In this document: in pieces, positions 1 through 13,299 of the stretch | Layout of the letters: each line of letters opens with the position of its first letter | How positions within the stretch are numbered: position 1 is the stretch's first letter | NCBI GenBank assembly: GCA_947000775.1 | Contig: CAMQGK010000322.1 | Span: 45,001-109,000 of the forward strand | Length of the DNA stretch: 64,000 nucleotides | Direction: 5' to 3' | Source of the DNA: Pterois miles | Lineage: Eukaryota; Chordata; Actinopteri; Perciformes; Scorpaenidae | Translations under genes and position numbers: made by a program | Notes under the pieces: generated by a model | Seen by the model: the letters and a program-made list of their open reading frames with translations, nothing else | What the model was told of the DNA's origin: nothing | The model's database searches: none

Positions 1-345
1 TAACACTTCTGGTTCCCTCATCTGGAAGTCAATGGGATTTTTGAATGTGTTTTTACTTAGATGCCTGAAATAAGGTCTGTGTTTAAATATATGTTTTGTT
101 CTATGATATAAAATACGTCAGGAAATAGCCCACTCATCAAGACCATGGTGTAGTTTGTCTATAGCCTAACATTAGCATTTTACTTCTTGTGATTGCATTC
201 ATATTTCAAAAATCATAAAAGTGTTGTTTATTTGCGGATATTATCTTGCGTAATTAAATGTGTAAGCATCATAATGTTGCCACAGAGTTTATGTTCTGCA
301 ATAATCCAAAACCCAATGGATAAATCCCATCATCTTTTTGTCGAG
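1..345 (+). repeat. Dispersed repeat, copy 1 (class unknown)
   Basis: This block matches 16158-16600 over most of its length. Shared strings include TTAGATGCCT, TTTCAAAAATCATAAAAGTG and ATAATCCAAAACC. The two copies differ by an extra block of about 130 bp near 16210-16390 and by many substitutions, as expected for old insertions of one family. No terminal repeat was seen and the left end may extend beyond the window. Confidence 0.7.
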
Positions 346-1838
346 GTAGTCAGTGTTTAACGCCAACGTCACATCAATCAATGAAATATGCTGATAAAAG
401 ATGTTGTTTTCTGTCAGGCAACTAGCAACCATTTGTACAGCTCATCCACGCTTGTCACCGTTTTGCTATCGCTATTTTTGATGTGTGAAGCTTGGTAGCT
501 AGCTAGTTGTGTAGGGAGATGAGGACAGCACTCTTAAACCCACCTGCTAAACTGACTGTTTAACTGTTTCTCCAACCAGAGGAAACAGGCCTCAATGGGC
601 ACAATGCCAGACCGATTTGAAACGCTGAACACATCTGAGATGACGGTTACCATGTTTAACAAAAAAAAAAAGATTTAAGTGGCCAGCTAAATGGTAAACT
701 CAGGCACTTTCACAAGCTATAGTCCATCTGTCTTGTCCAAATGAGAGTGAAATTAATATTTGATTTTCTATTGTCTGATTTGGTTCCATAGTGCACAAAT
801 TTAAGAGGACCAAATTTTAAAAAAATGACAGGCATGTACGAAGGAGCAAATTTGTGTGTTTCCGAGAAAATCACAAGGGGTCTTGGATTGGTTGTTTTGG
901 TTGGAGTATGATTACTGTGTTAATAACTACCCAAATGAACCACACCAGAATTCAAATAAAACAGAGCAAATGTTGACTTGTGAAAACGCCCTTAAAGGTA
1001 TCCTCATAGACAAAATGAGTGGCCGTGAGGGAGGAAATGCCACAACTAATTACAATGACTTACAGTAAGCACTTGGATGCTTTGTTCTTTTCTTCAGGAA
1101 TAAAAAATAATCACACACACTCTCTGACTTCTACAAATTCATGATTGTGAGAACCAAAAATATTATTCTCATCCCCTTTATTTATTCCTGACCCTCCAGT
1201 TACAGTTGAAGCTTGTAACTCATTTACATGTAAAGTGCAAATGGACACCAGTAATAGCCAACACAAACACAGACACACACTTGACCCTCATCATGTCGTA
1301 GCTACACTGGGGATTTGGGAGAGTGTGTACAGTGAAGCCTGGGGTCTTAACAGGACATGAAAGGGCCTGTACCAACAGGATACCACTGCAGGAGACTGCC
1401 CTCACATTTGATGTGGTAATCCTGTCATGGAGACACTAAAGCTGGTTAGGTTTTTATCACGTGTGGGCGCAGCTGTGATTCATGATGGCCCGAAGCATCC
1501 TGGCATTGACAACAAAGTATAGATCAGGTCAGAATGTGCTCGGTTATTACACTCAAACTTTAAAATTTAACCACATTTATATGGTCCAGTCTGACAGATA
1601 TTATTTATTGTAATATTTCATGTGAAGTGGAGGCAGGAAGGATATAATCAGTATAAGGATTCATTTGTTTTTATGCGTGTGTGTCACTGTATGACCCTGT
1701 ACGATGGCAAACATCTCATTTGTACATCCATATCTGCACCAGATATATGTATTTTAACATTTAACATCAATAATAAAAAATAGAAATCACACTGGACCGA
1801 GTTGGGTAATAGACCTAAAAACCAATTCAACAGCTAGC

Positions 1839-1940
1839 ATATATATATATATATATATATACATATCTATATATATATATCTATATCTACCTATCTATCT
1901 ATCTATCTATCTATCTATATATATATATATATATATATAT
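1839..1940. repeat. Compound AT / CTAT microsatellite
   Basis: Runs of AT flank a block of CTAT tetranucleotides over about 100 bp. Likely length-polymorphic. Confidence 0.95.
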
Positions 1941-2499
1941 GAAAACAAGTGAATCCATTTATGATTCATTTAGGAATTGATGTCTATGAAAGTATAATAC
2001 ACTGTACTGCATATGTATAACATTATGTGCAGTCCAAATTAACAGTGTCAAGAGTTCAGTATCAGGACAGCCTGTTCCACGACACAATTTCAGCAGTCAA
2101 CAACCACATGTTCATAAATGACATGTACACATAAACATACATAAAGACAAACACACACTGCACTGAGGGTGAATTGTGAAGCCAAAAATCAAACCATGAG
2201 TCTTTACATGAGCGCCCAGGGCAATGAGTCGGACTCCAGTTAGAATAGTTTCTGTTTTCACCACATCTGTGCTGCTGCTGCAGCTGCAGGATTAGCTGCA
2301 CCTAAACCTTCAGCGTCTCCTCGTCTCACTGGCAGCCCAGACTTCACTAGGACTAGGACTCAGTAGGACACATTGTACCTGTTTATTTTCCAGTTTACAC
2401 TCAGTTGCCAGTTAATTAGGTACACCAATCTAAAGTTATAATGCTCAGTTTTTGTTTGTTTTACAGAGGCATTTATTCAACTGTATGGTCGTTCTGTGC

Positions 2500-2695
2500 A
2501 GATACCTGTCTATTTTCAAACTGCCCGGTTGTTACTGTGAAGAGTGGGAGTGGGGCTGCAGCTCACTGATAAAAGATTGAAACACTGCTTACGTCTCTGT
2601 TAACAGACGTAAGCACATGGGCCATTAACAAGGCCTGTCTTAATCAATGTCACAAAAACAATGTGACTGACTATGACTCTGTGTGCTTTCTTCAA
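2500..2695 (+). repeat. Dispersed repeat, copy 1 of a local pair
   Basis: Aligns with 3600-3835. Shared strings include GTGGGAGTG, AGCTCACTGA, CTCTGTTAACA and CATTAACAA.GCCT.TCTTAAT. Both copies lie in the same orientation about 1.1 kb apart. This could be an old tandem segmental duplication or two copies of one interspersed family. Confidence 0.65.
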
Positions 2696-3599
2696 AACAG
2701 AGTTGATGGTAAAAAGGTCCCTGTGCCTACATTCATCTTTCAAGTCTGATCAAATACTCAAGAGGGCTGATGGTCACTGTAATCATTCTTCCTCTTCATA
2801 TGTGTAGAAGCACAAGGCCACTTCACAGGCAGCATGGAGAGGAGGGATTACCATTTACTCTTTCAGTGTACATATGGCTCGAGAGTATTGTGTTAAGATA
2901 CGTTTGAGAACAATCTGAAGCTAACGATTTCCACTGGTAACAGTTTGCTGAGATTTGGTTAACTTACCTTTAAAAATACTTGTTGGCTGAGTAACTCAGG
3001 GTGATTTGAGATAAAACTCATTCAAAACCAATGATGTGCATCCTGAGTCTCTATTATGCACCACTAGCAAACACCAAACAAGGCGTTGAGACAACATAAA
3101 GTAGACAATCTCCACCAAATTTGCAGTTTCAGTGCCAGAAAAACACAAAAAAATACCACAAGTGCTGTTTTACCATTCTACTCTATTCCCTCCTTGCCTT
3201 TGTGTACTGCCTGACTCAAATATTTTATTCGAACAAAGCTTCATCCCAACCTGCCTCCTGCGTTTGCTGAGTCTTGGAAGCGGTGTCAAGAGCCTGTTGA
3301 TGCTTCAGAGCATGTAGGGCCCCCTCCAGCAGTGCATGTTAATGTGGGTCCAGTCATTTAATTAGGACTTTCACAGGTCATATCCACCTGTTTCAGCTCC
3401 AAATAACATAGAGTTGACGCTATATCGGTCCCAGCTGCTTTAAATTTATCAGTGAGCTAACCTTATTAAACATGGAAACAGCAAATCAGATAAAACTCAC
3501 ATTTTAAACCCAGCTTCTCATTATAATATTTCATGTTTTATGTTTTTGTCTTGCATATTCCAAGTTATTTCTTATATGAATGTTGACAAACATGCAGAT

Positions 3600-3835
3600 A
3601 CTTTGTTTATTTTAAAACTGTCTGCTTATCGGCGTGAAGAACTGTATTGTACACAGTGGGAGTGCAGCTATAGCTCACTGAAGCAACGTTTAAACACTGT
3701 GACTGGTTGCTGCTTACATCTCTGTTAACAACAGAGATTCTCTGCCCAAGGACACGCATGGACCATTAACAAAGCCTATCTTAATAGATTTCACAAAAGC
3801 AATGTGATCCACTGTGACTCACTGTATTTAAGAAG
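3600..3835 (+). repeat. Dispersed repeat, copy 2 of a local pair
   Basis: Diverged direct-orientation match to 2500-2695, with a small insertion near 3725-3750. Class unknown. Confidence 0.65.
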
Positions 3836-5533
3836 TAAGCCCTGATCGAAACCAAAGCATGCACCAGCAGCTTGTCAGTCTTGTCAAACGACTCATACAC
3901 TCAATGTTGTGAATAATGAATGATAATAAAAAAGAAAACAAGAACATCTTTTAAAACAAGCACATATAGAACAGTAGATGGTAAAGCAGCAAAATTCAAG
4001 CAAAAGGTTGGTTTAAAATAAAAATGATTTTTTAAATAAAAGGATACTGGTGTGATTGTTTTTTTTTTTAATAAAAGGATACTGGAGTCTACGGACCATA
4101 ATAGATAAATCCCAGTGCCCCCTGATCTGAGTCTAGACAGTGGAGCGGCCACATGGGCCTTGCAAAATGATCTCAATGTGTGTTCAGGCTCATGTTGATT
4201 TAAAAGCCCAGAACGTGGTTTAAATACTAACAATAGAATTAAAATCAATAGAGATTTTCAGAGGAAGCCAGTGTCGGAAGGCCAGGAGGAAGATAATGTG
4301 TTTCCTCTTTCTAGACCCAGTAAGAAGCCCGGCTGCAGCTTTTTGAGCAATAGCTGCAATCTACAGACTTCACAACTGAAAATATGTGAACACTAACAAT
4401 TATGACGGAGTGATGGTATTCTGGATGTTTGAAGATAAAAACAATACTTTTTAAGGCACCCAAAGCATATTTCCTCAACCTGCTTCTTACCACAAGATGA
4501 ATTTTAATAAGGTTGTACATGGACACACACATTTCTGCACAGTTCAGATGAGGAATTTCTGTATTTGTGTTTTTATCTGATCCCTTCTCACTGGTTTGAG
4601 TTGGGCTGGGCACCAAAAAGGTGATGTCATTTACTTTTGTAGACCAAATCAGAATTTAACAACATTTGAATTAAAATGTGACGACAGGGACAGTTTGTTT
4701 GTCTCCTGGTCGCTATTAATCAAATCTGATCAAACCACAGCTACATAGTTCTAAATATATTCCACAGTTTCTAGAGTTAAATTGTAAAGGGTATGTAAGA
4801 TTTTTTGAGAACCCCACCACTCACTCCTCCCTTTCCAGGACTGCAGAAACATGAGCTGCAGAGTGAGAAACTGTGGTAACGCTACTTTAGGAGCAATGGA
4901 TGTCAGGCGGTGGCTAGCCGCAGTAACTAAGGAGGCCCTCAGTTACATAATAAATGTGAAAGACTCTAGCCAGTGCTTAGTTTGTCCGTTCTGGGCTACT
5001 GGAGAAAAATGGCAACATGGTGGACTCCATGAAGAGGACCTGCTCCCTCTGTAGACATGAAGGGCTCATTCTAAGGTAACAAAAACACAGTGATTCTTAG
5101 CTTCAGGTAATTATACACCAATGAATACATAGTTATGAATGTCATAGTCCATTTCTGCCAAAAGATCCCATGAAATGTTAAATTGCTCCTTTAATAAATA
5201 TTATTAAATGATTTTCCCCACAACTTTATCTTTGTTAAAGCTTATTTAATCATTGTTTATTTAGTTGAGTTAAATAAAAAAAATTACAACTGACATCAAG
5301 CTTATGGGCTTAGTTTGAGTACAAATCAAATCATTACTGCAAACGCCACACATTTATATGTACTGTACCCAATTAAAAATGTAAATGAAATGAATAAGTA
5401 CCAAATTGAATGTAACAATCTCTTTTAAAGAAAGAGTACGGTATTGGATTATTATTTTGATGGATGGTGATATTGCCAGTGAGAACATGTTCATTTGTAT
5501 GAATGAATTCGTCTAGCAATAACTGACACTAGT

Positions 5534-6240
5534 TAGGGCTGAATGAAAAAATATATAATTGTGATTATTTTGACTGACATTGAAATTGCGATATTGGAGG
5601 GAATGATCATTTTTACATCATTATGAAAAACATATTGAAATGATTATGATGAAATGTTAATACTTAATTCGAAAGCTGAGCAAAATGCAGAGTAGTGGCT
5701 TGTCACTTTAAGGAGAAAAGCTGGTCCACCTTTAAAGACCACCTTAAGAAAGTCTGAGCAGGAGTTGCAGATACAGGACGTTGGCTCCGGTCTCTTGAGC
5801 TGAGGAGCTGTAGCATTTGTTCACTGAAATAAATTGTGCACACACTGCTACAGCTACGTTCACAGCTATAACGCCACTGACAAACACACATTCACTGTAG
5901 CCACACACACGCGCGATCTGTCGGAAACTTGCTAAAGTTACGCTGCACTGACAGAACGTGTGTCCGTGACAATGGCGACCACAAAGCCTCCAGCAATGCT
6001 AGAGCAGTTAACGTAGCACTAACACACACACTGTTTGACAGACACTCACTATCGTTTCGCCGGGCAGACACACAGCTGACAACCTGCTAAACTATAGTAA
6101 ATGTGCGGTGGAGACTTTTACTGGGAAAGTGGCTGCATGTCTGACACTACATGCAGTACACACAATAACGCTCCTGGATGATGAAGTGGGGACTCGTATA
6201 CTGCCGCTGGCACACTGCTGCATGCGAGGCACAGATTTTG
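5534..6240 (+). mobile_element. Degenerate DNA-transposon-like repeat
   Basis: Starts TTAGGGCTGAATGAAAAAAT followed by ATTGCGATATTG, which resembles the TAGGGCTGAACGATT ends of fish hAT-like repeats (from memory). The interior becomes more GC-rich from about 5880 than the surroundings. The right end and target duplication could not be fixed, so the end given is approximate. Confidence 0.45.
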
Positions 6241-6278
6241 TTAGTTATCAGTTACTAATCGGTTAACAAGGGTCAGTT

Positions 6279-6548
6279 CCATCCATCCAGCCATCTGCAA
6301 CCGCTTATCCGGTTGGGGGTTGCGAGGGGGCTGGAGTGATCCCAGCTGGCATTGGGCGAAGGCGGGGTCCACCCTGGACAGGTCACCAGTCCATCGCAGG
6401 GCACATAGAGACAGACGACCATTCACACTCACAGTCACACCTACAGGCATTTAACCTAAACTGCTTGTCTTCGGACTGTGGGGGGAAGCCAGAGAACCAG
6501 GAGAAAACCCACAATAACACAGGGAAAATGTGAAAACTCTACACAGAA
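6279..6548 (-). mobile_element. LINE 3'-end fragment with ATCC/GATG tail, copy 1
   Basis: Reads CCATCCATCC then CCGCTTATCCGGTTGGGG, CCCAGCTGGCATTGGGCGAA, CCAGTCCATCGCAGGGCAC and GGACTGTGG. It is the same sequence as 20691-20985 and a very common fish repeat. Read on the minus strand it ends in GATGGATGG, the tail style of RTE/Rex3-type LINEs; the exact clade is uncertain. No reverse-transcriptase coding is present. Confidence 0.8.
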
Positions 6549-7490
6549 GACAGTGTGTCTTTTAAAGTGTGTGTGGATGTTTGTATGTGAGAAGTAATAT
6601 GTTTTTATCTACGCGGATATAATATTTCTAGCTGTGGAATCACTGATGATCAGAACTGATGGCCGGGATGAAGCAGATACTTTGGTGCTATAACACAGCG
6701 CTCAGAGGCAGAATTTTCAGGCTCATGCTGCCTACAACAAGAACAAGGCAGGTAGCAGCAAGGGCCAAGGTAATGGCACAGAGAGATATCTAAGAGATCA
6801 AGAGCCTGCAAACTCTCCAGCCATTACATTGAGAATACTGAATATGCTGTGCAGTTTGATTTTTCAAAGTGAAGAGGATGGAGAGGAGAGTCCTGCTGTG
6901 GCTGTAGTGTCGTGGCAGAACCAGGAGCTTTTTGTTTCTCGGAGACGACAGCAGTTATCACAAACAGATGTCGAGTTGTGTGGAAGAAGGACTGACATGG
7001 GAAATAACAAGCTCAGGTCAGTCTGAGTTCTTTTAAGGAGGCAGAGTTTCCAGCAGGATAAGGCGGTATCAGAGGAGCAGTTTGCAGGAACTTGCACATG
7101 AGCGCTCTTTTTACACAATGTCTTTTTCACCTGCCAACTCAACATTTAATGCAGCAACTAAGGTGATGTGGCTTTATAAGGGGCATAACACACCACTATT
7201 TTTACTGAAGATTTAGATGAACATTAGTCCTCAGTAAACACATAAATATGTTTTAGGTGCTGTAAAGACTGTGGGCTCTAACTTTGAAAGCAGGTGAACT
7301 GTTTAATGCAATATTTTTTTATAGTGTCTACAGTTAATTATGTAATTAGTGGAGGTTTTTGTAATCATAATGACATGCCCCACACATCTGTTTATTCCAA
7401 CAACAAGTAATACGTATAGTTAGTATGCAATCCACAACCTGTCCCCATGACAACCACTTTGCCCAATAACCTTCATGATTTTTATAGCAA

Positions 7491-7514
7491 TGTGTGTGTG
7501 TGTGTGTGTGTGTG
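7491..7514. repeat. TG microsatellite
   Basis: About twelve TG units ending in GCGCAC. Confidence 0.9.
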
Positions 7515-8249
7515 CGCACTTGTTATTATCTGTAATTATATTTGCAATTAAGTCATAAAAGGATTTGCTTACATCACATTTAATGCAGTATCTGTCAATA
7601 ACAGGATCTCACATTTTAGGCAGTGATCTACAAAAATGCAGCTTCAATGGGAGCACAGAAATCAGAACCCATAAATGAGTGAAATGAGGACTCTAATCAT
7701 GACATTGAGTTAGCTGGCTGGTTTTACAAACTCTAAATACAAAAATATTGAAATTTGCTCTCATAAGAACCAAGGCAAATCAACTCGTACTTCTTTTTTA
7801 TAAAACAGTGAAGAACTTTTTTTTTTTGCACTTTCCAAATCAAGGAAAAGGAATCTTGTTTAAAATTTGCATTCTGGTGTCGGCCTGTATTTGATTGAAC
7901 TTGTAAAAGGTCAGTTATTATCAGCTGCAATCAGGCTTGAGCACATGAATAGATTAGAAATATAAAACCTTCTAAACTGTGACCAAAAGGACAGACCAAC
8001 AAAACGGCCAGTATGGAAGAACTCAGAGAAACCAAGAAGAGGGCACCGACCTGGAAGACACTTGATGTGTCTTAATATTTTGAAATACTGTGGTGGTTGT
8101 TGTACTGCCTAAATGCAGTGTTCATTTTCATTCATTCATTCGTTCATTTTCTTAACAGAGATGATGTGATTTGATTCTCTGTTTCTTGCACAGATACTAC
8201 AGATGTAAACTAGCTTATAGTCAGCCAATTAGACTGTTGTCAGGCTATT

Positions 8250-8890
8250 AAATAGGTGTTATCAGTTGCTATAAGCCTCATACATGTGGGTCAATAGGGG
8301 CCTACTACACCCCCTAGTAGGTTTTATCCTCCATTTACATGATAGATCACTGAAAGAAGGTATAAAAGAAGATGACGATGACCTCTAATGACCATAATAA
8401 TTATGAAAGGAGCAGAAGCAGAAGTCAGATGCTATAGTTTAGACAGTGTGAAACTCCATATTGGATGAAGGCTGGGAACATAGGATGGGACGCAAAACAC
8501 AGTTTTCACCCAGGAGACTGGAGTTCGCATCCTGAAATCCTGGATGCGAACATCCTGAAACCAACAATGTATAGTTGTCTTTGTATTCATAGATAGTTTA
8601 ACCCAAAACATTTTTCCCCATTTTACCCTAAACTTACCCATGTTTTTTTTTTTTGTTTGCTTTGTTTTGTTGCCTAAACCTAAAGAAGTTATAGTTTTGT
8701 TGCCTAAACTTAAAAAAAAGCTTTCTTGTTTGTATTCATTATACATGAAGTTTCATTCAATTTTACATGTCGGAACATGTTACTTTAAAGTTTCACTTTC
8801 ACTTTTACATGATACATAGGTTTAGTAAGCCCCTAATGACCCACATCTATAATGCTTATAGAGACTGGTGGTGCTTATAGACACCTAGCC
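8250..8890. mobile_element. Inverted-repeat DNA element of the TTTAGG-core family
   Basis: The outer arms are inverted copies of each other. Left: CTATAAGCCTCATACATGTG, then GGTCAATAGGGGCCTACTA. Right, reverse-complemented: CTATAAGCATTATAGATGTG, then GGTCATTAGGGGCTTACTAA. Arms are about 60-80 bp. The interior on the minus strand carries two TTTAGGCAACAAAAC motifs and a block (GAACTCCAGTCTCCTGGGTG) also recognisable in the 20565-21343 and 49340-50140 copies. No transposase frame and no clear target duplication were found, so it is a non-autonomous element. Confidence 0.6.
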
Positions 8891-10995
8891 GCTAACTCTG
8901 GTACAGCTAAGAAGCTGTGCATCATCCCTGTCAAACAAATTTGAATTAAAAAAAAAAATGAAACAGGAAAAAGTGTCCTTTAACATAACTAACTGCTTCT
9001 GTTAGCAGGTGCTCCGTCCTGCTCTGGCTGAACACAGAGATGTTGAATAGAGATGGATTGCTTGCTTTTGCAGTTTCCCACCAATATTGTTTAATGTGCC
9101 TGTACGCAGCACCCATGAACTACAGAGAGGCTTTCTGATTTGAAGTGGTCCTTTTCAACTTTGCTCTACTTTTCAGTTTCAATACTAAATACACTGTGAA
9201 ACACTGCCAATGAATGTTAATATTGTTAAATTGTAGCCCACTGACCAATGTTCAGTTTAAAAAGATCAGGTCATTATTGATTAAAAAGTTCTCAATGTCT
9301 TATGAAGATAATACTAACTTAATAATGTGTATAAATTCTTAAACATGTTTTCCTTCCCTTAACTGGATAAAAACAGTGAAAAATCTCACTTGTTTCCAAT
9401 GACGTTTGACCTGTTTTGATCATTTTCTTGTAACATATTGATGACGAAGGCACTTAGTATCACAGCAATACAATCTGATTCCTAATCTCTCTTGGTTACT
9501 TTACATTAAAAATAAGAAATAAGTGAAAATAGCCAGCGTAATGGCAAACATTTCACTTATTCTTGGGAAAACAAAGGTTTTTAAAGATCAAACAATTTAA
9601 ATATTAGTTTAAATTTGAATTGTATGAAGTTAATTAAATTTGCTGTGATTCTTTGTATGAAATTCTGTATGAGATATAGTTACACAGCATTTGCCAGCTT
9701 GGGGGGGAAAACTGCGGCCATTAAAACACACGTCCCTTTAGAAATTTTTGCATGGGCTGGAAGGATGTTGCTGCTGAGGGACTCTTGAATCTATAAACGA
9801 TTTATAATTCAGGCAGAAAATCAAAGATGGAGAAGAGAAGGGTCAACACTAAGATAACAAGTCGATTAGCTTCCAGGATGCCAGAACTACAGGCAAATGA
9901 AACACATGCCGTCATTTCTAGCACCTCAGTACCAACAATCCACTTTTGATGAATTATATTCACACACATGCAGCACACACGCCAACCCTTCCCTTAAAGG
10001 CCTATGAAACTTTTATAGGAAAACCCCACAGTGGAGATGCAACACTGGGCTTTGAAGACATTTTACTTCAGGTATCTCTTCATTGGTCCAGTAGAAAACC
10101 ACAAATATGTACAGGTACCCTGAGAGACAAAGTATGAATCTGGTATGTATATGCCCCAACTCTCTCTCTTAACAGAGAGTGTTACAATGCATGAGGCATT
10201 AAATGGGACATATCATGAAAAACTAACTTGTTTAGTACTCTGGAGTGGCTACCAACCCACAAACTGTGAAATAAGACAACCCACTCAGTTTTTTGTCGGC
10301 TGCTGAGATCAGAAAACATGTGATACAACAAGCCATTCAGATTTGGCTCCCCTTCCTGTGTCACATACAGGCTCGTGAGAATATATCACCCACAGCTTGA
10401 GAACTACCTTTGCAAAGGTGCACCATATTTTTCTCACAAGCCAATCAGAGCAGGCTGGTCTTTTTTCTGGAGGGGAGGTTAAAAATTTCAGCACTGAAAT
10501 GGAGACACATGAGGTATCCCCGCCTTACTTTTGGACGGACCAGGGACGTTTGTTACATGCATGATGTCCTTTCAAAATATACTTTCGTTTTTACAGGTGA
10601 CTAATGGCTTACAAGACCAGCAAGCACAAGGCTAATGGGACTGTGACAAAACTACTTTTATTTTCACACAGGCCACTAACAGTGCTCTCCTGGTTGAAAG
10701 TCCTGTGTTTGTTTGACCAATCCATGGCGTCAGTTGAAAGCCTGGTTCGTTGCTTACAGTTGTTAAGGGGTGATTATATGCGCCAATATCCGATCCCAAG
10801 GGCCACATACCATGTGGCGGTATTTGACGAGCTGGGTGTTGTGAATACAATTAAATTCAGACATACAGTATGAGAGATAAATAAGTGTTTTCTGAACATT
10901 AAAGCAATGTAAAAATGAGCATGATATGTACCATTTTTGTCTGCCTAAATAAACAAGGTCATTCTTCATTACATCTGCATGGAAGATGCTATCTA

Positions 10996-10998
<3 letters not shown>

Positions 10999-11070
<72 letters not shown>
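10999..11070. repeat. TA microsatellite, 36 units
   Basis: An uninterrupted run of 72 bases of alternating T and A. It explains the false Tyr/Ile-repeat open frame on the minus strand here. Confidence 0.98.
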
Positions 11071-11073
<3 letters not shown>

Positions 11074-13299
11074 CAATGATAAGGGTACCGAGCAGTTTTA
11101 GCACAGCACATTCATGCTAAGCAAACCATGACCTGACTAATGTAAGCACAGATGGAAGTTTCATACACAGCTGGTTTTGTGTCCCATCCCAAGGGTAAAC
11201 ACACCGTTTGGGGGGAAAGGCTTTCTAAACAGATGCTTCTCTGTAAGGTAAAGTTACTAAAGCAACTTTATAAAGAAGTTCTGATAGATGATACAGTAAA
11301 AAGCATTAATGCATGCAGTAACATCTGGACTGGCAAAAAAAAATAAATGAATAAAAATAAAATCAGTATAATTATTCAGCAGTGTTCAACATATGACATT
11401 GGTATCCACTGATATTGAAACCCAAATTCTTAAATGACAAAAATATTCACTTCCAGACTTCTATAATTTATGGAATGAACAATTTTAAATCCCTTGCATG
11501 TGAGTGTTAATTTGATATTTTATTTAGACTTTAAATGTCAAAAATGCAAATGTGTTCATGTGTTAGGCTATAAATTGACTGGTAAAATGTCCAGTGCATA
11601 CTGGAACAGACTCAAACCTCTTGATCAGTACAACAGTAATAAGCTAGGAATGGAAATGGATGAATAATTTATAGTGGGGATGGCATCAGTATTGATTGAC
11701 CCTGGGTTAGTTACAGGCACAAAAACAACTAAATTGAGCCTGATTTGTTCCTTTGGATGTCTTCTTTACTCAAGTGTCTAGCAGCCCAATCATCACACAA
11801 AGTCACTGCATCCAAATGCACAAAAATGAGACTGAATAGACCTGGACACTGTCCTAGCATCCGCAATGAATCCCATTAAGCAAAGTAAGCTTCGTCATCT
11901 TAGCATAAACAGAAATGGCACAGAAATGGAGCAGACACTGTTGCACTGTTGAAAAGAATGGCTGTATTGATCAGTCTTAACCAGAGTTTAGAGTTATGTA
12001 ATCTTGATAAATATGCAAGGAAAGACTGCAGAATCACTACAAGTCCTCCACTTTCTAGGTCACATGGACACCAACAGGAGCCACTTAATGGTATTGTGGA
12101 TTGAACCAGTCCCTCTGCGCTGAGGGATTTAAACTATACAAAATGTGGTTAAGATGTATTCTAAAATAGTAGGAGAACCTCCAATGGGAAGCAGCACAAG
12201 ATGGTCAGTTCCTCGTTATGCTCATAGCAATTGGGTTAGCTTACCTCGAACACAATGGCCCTGCATTTTGTGATTCAGTGCTTTGAATAATACACTTAAT
12301 AGGATTTCCTTGGACACACTGTGGTTTATTTCAGCTTGCCTGCCTACCCACATAGAGGAGTTTAGCTCAAAAGGCTCTGCTGTGTTGAAGCAAGGTAAAC
12401 ACCTTCTACCTCTAGACAGGCGTGCTAACCACACTGTGTCAGGAGAAACAGTGGTGGGCAAAACAGCCTTCTGACGAGCAGCGAGGCAGGAGCTGAGGAA
12501 GATTCCAGTACATGCTGCGGCTTTCTGGCAGCGTCGACCGACAAGCTGTGCACAGACTAAAGCAGCCAGGCCCGGCGAACCAGTTTGGGCCTAAATTAAG
12601 CTTGAGATGGGAAATTACTCTCATTTACACTGAAACTGAAGATAATATGGTGCCAAGACTGTGTGCTTGTGGAGGTGGTAAAGACTGGTCCCTGCAGGTT
12701 CAGGTTTTCAGGTTTTCTTTGAGGAAATGTATGAATAATGGCAACAGAGATGGTTAGATTCTGTCTGTTGGCAATTTCAGTCACAGCAACATGACAGTCT
12801 AGTGATTGGTTAATTAATCAGACTGTCTCCAGGCCAGCACGCTGGAAATACTACAGTAGTGCACAGTATCCCGATGCATACTCGCCACACTGTAGCTATT
12901 TACATGCAGCAGGATGTAACCATGTGGTATTCATTTATATACAATACAAGATGTTTTGCTGTTCAACACTGTACTTAGGTGGCCCAAAAGAAATTGTATT
13001 ACGGCATGTCTCTAGCACCTCCCTCTTGGTTGCCAGGTTTATTGCTCATCATTAAGTTCATGTGGAAAAACAAAATCAGCAGTCCTCTACTTATAATTCC
13101 ACGTGCACAGTGCAGAAGCCTCAACAACCAACAGATAAAATAACCTGTTGTATACTGCTATTGTGTCTATTTAGCAAGGATTATAGTAAACTCTGTTGCT
13201 CAATTTACACCTTCAGGCTTGGTTGTCTCAACCAGCTTTTGGAAAATTGAAAGTCTACATATATGATACGTCCAGGTGAAAAAGGCTATTATTGCAAAA

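Noticed and set aside
3901..4248. 115-codon minus-strand frame
   Set aside because: Low-complexity, T-rich sequence with no recognisable domain, homologue or splice support.
10763..11104. 113-codon minus-strand frame with Tyr-Ile repeats
   Set aside because: The repeat is translation of the TA microsatellite.
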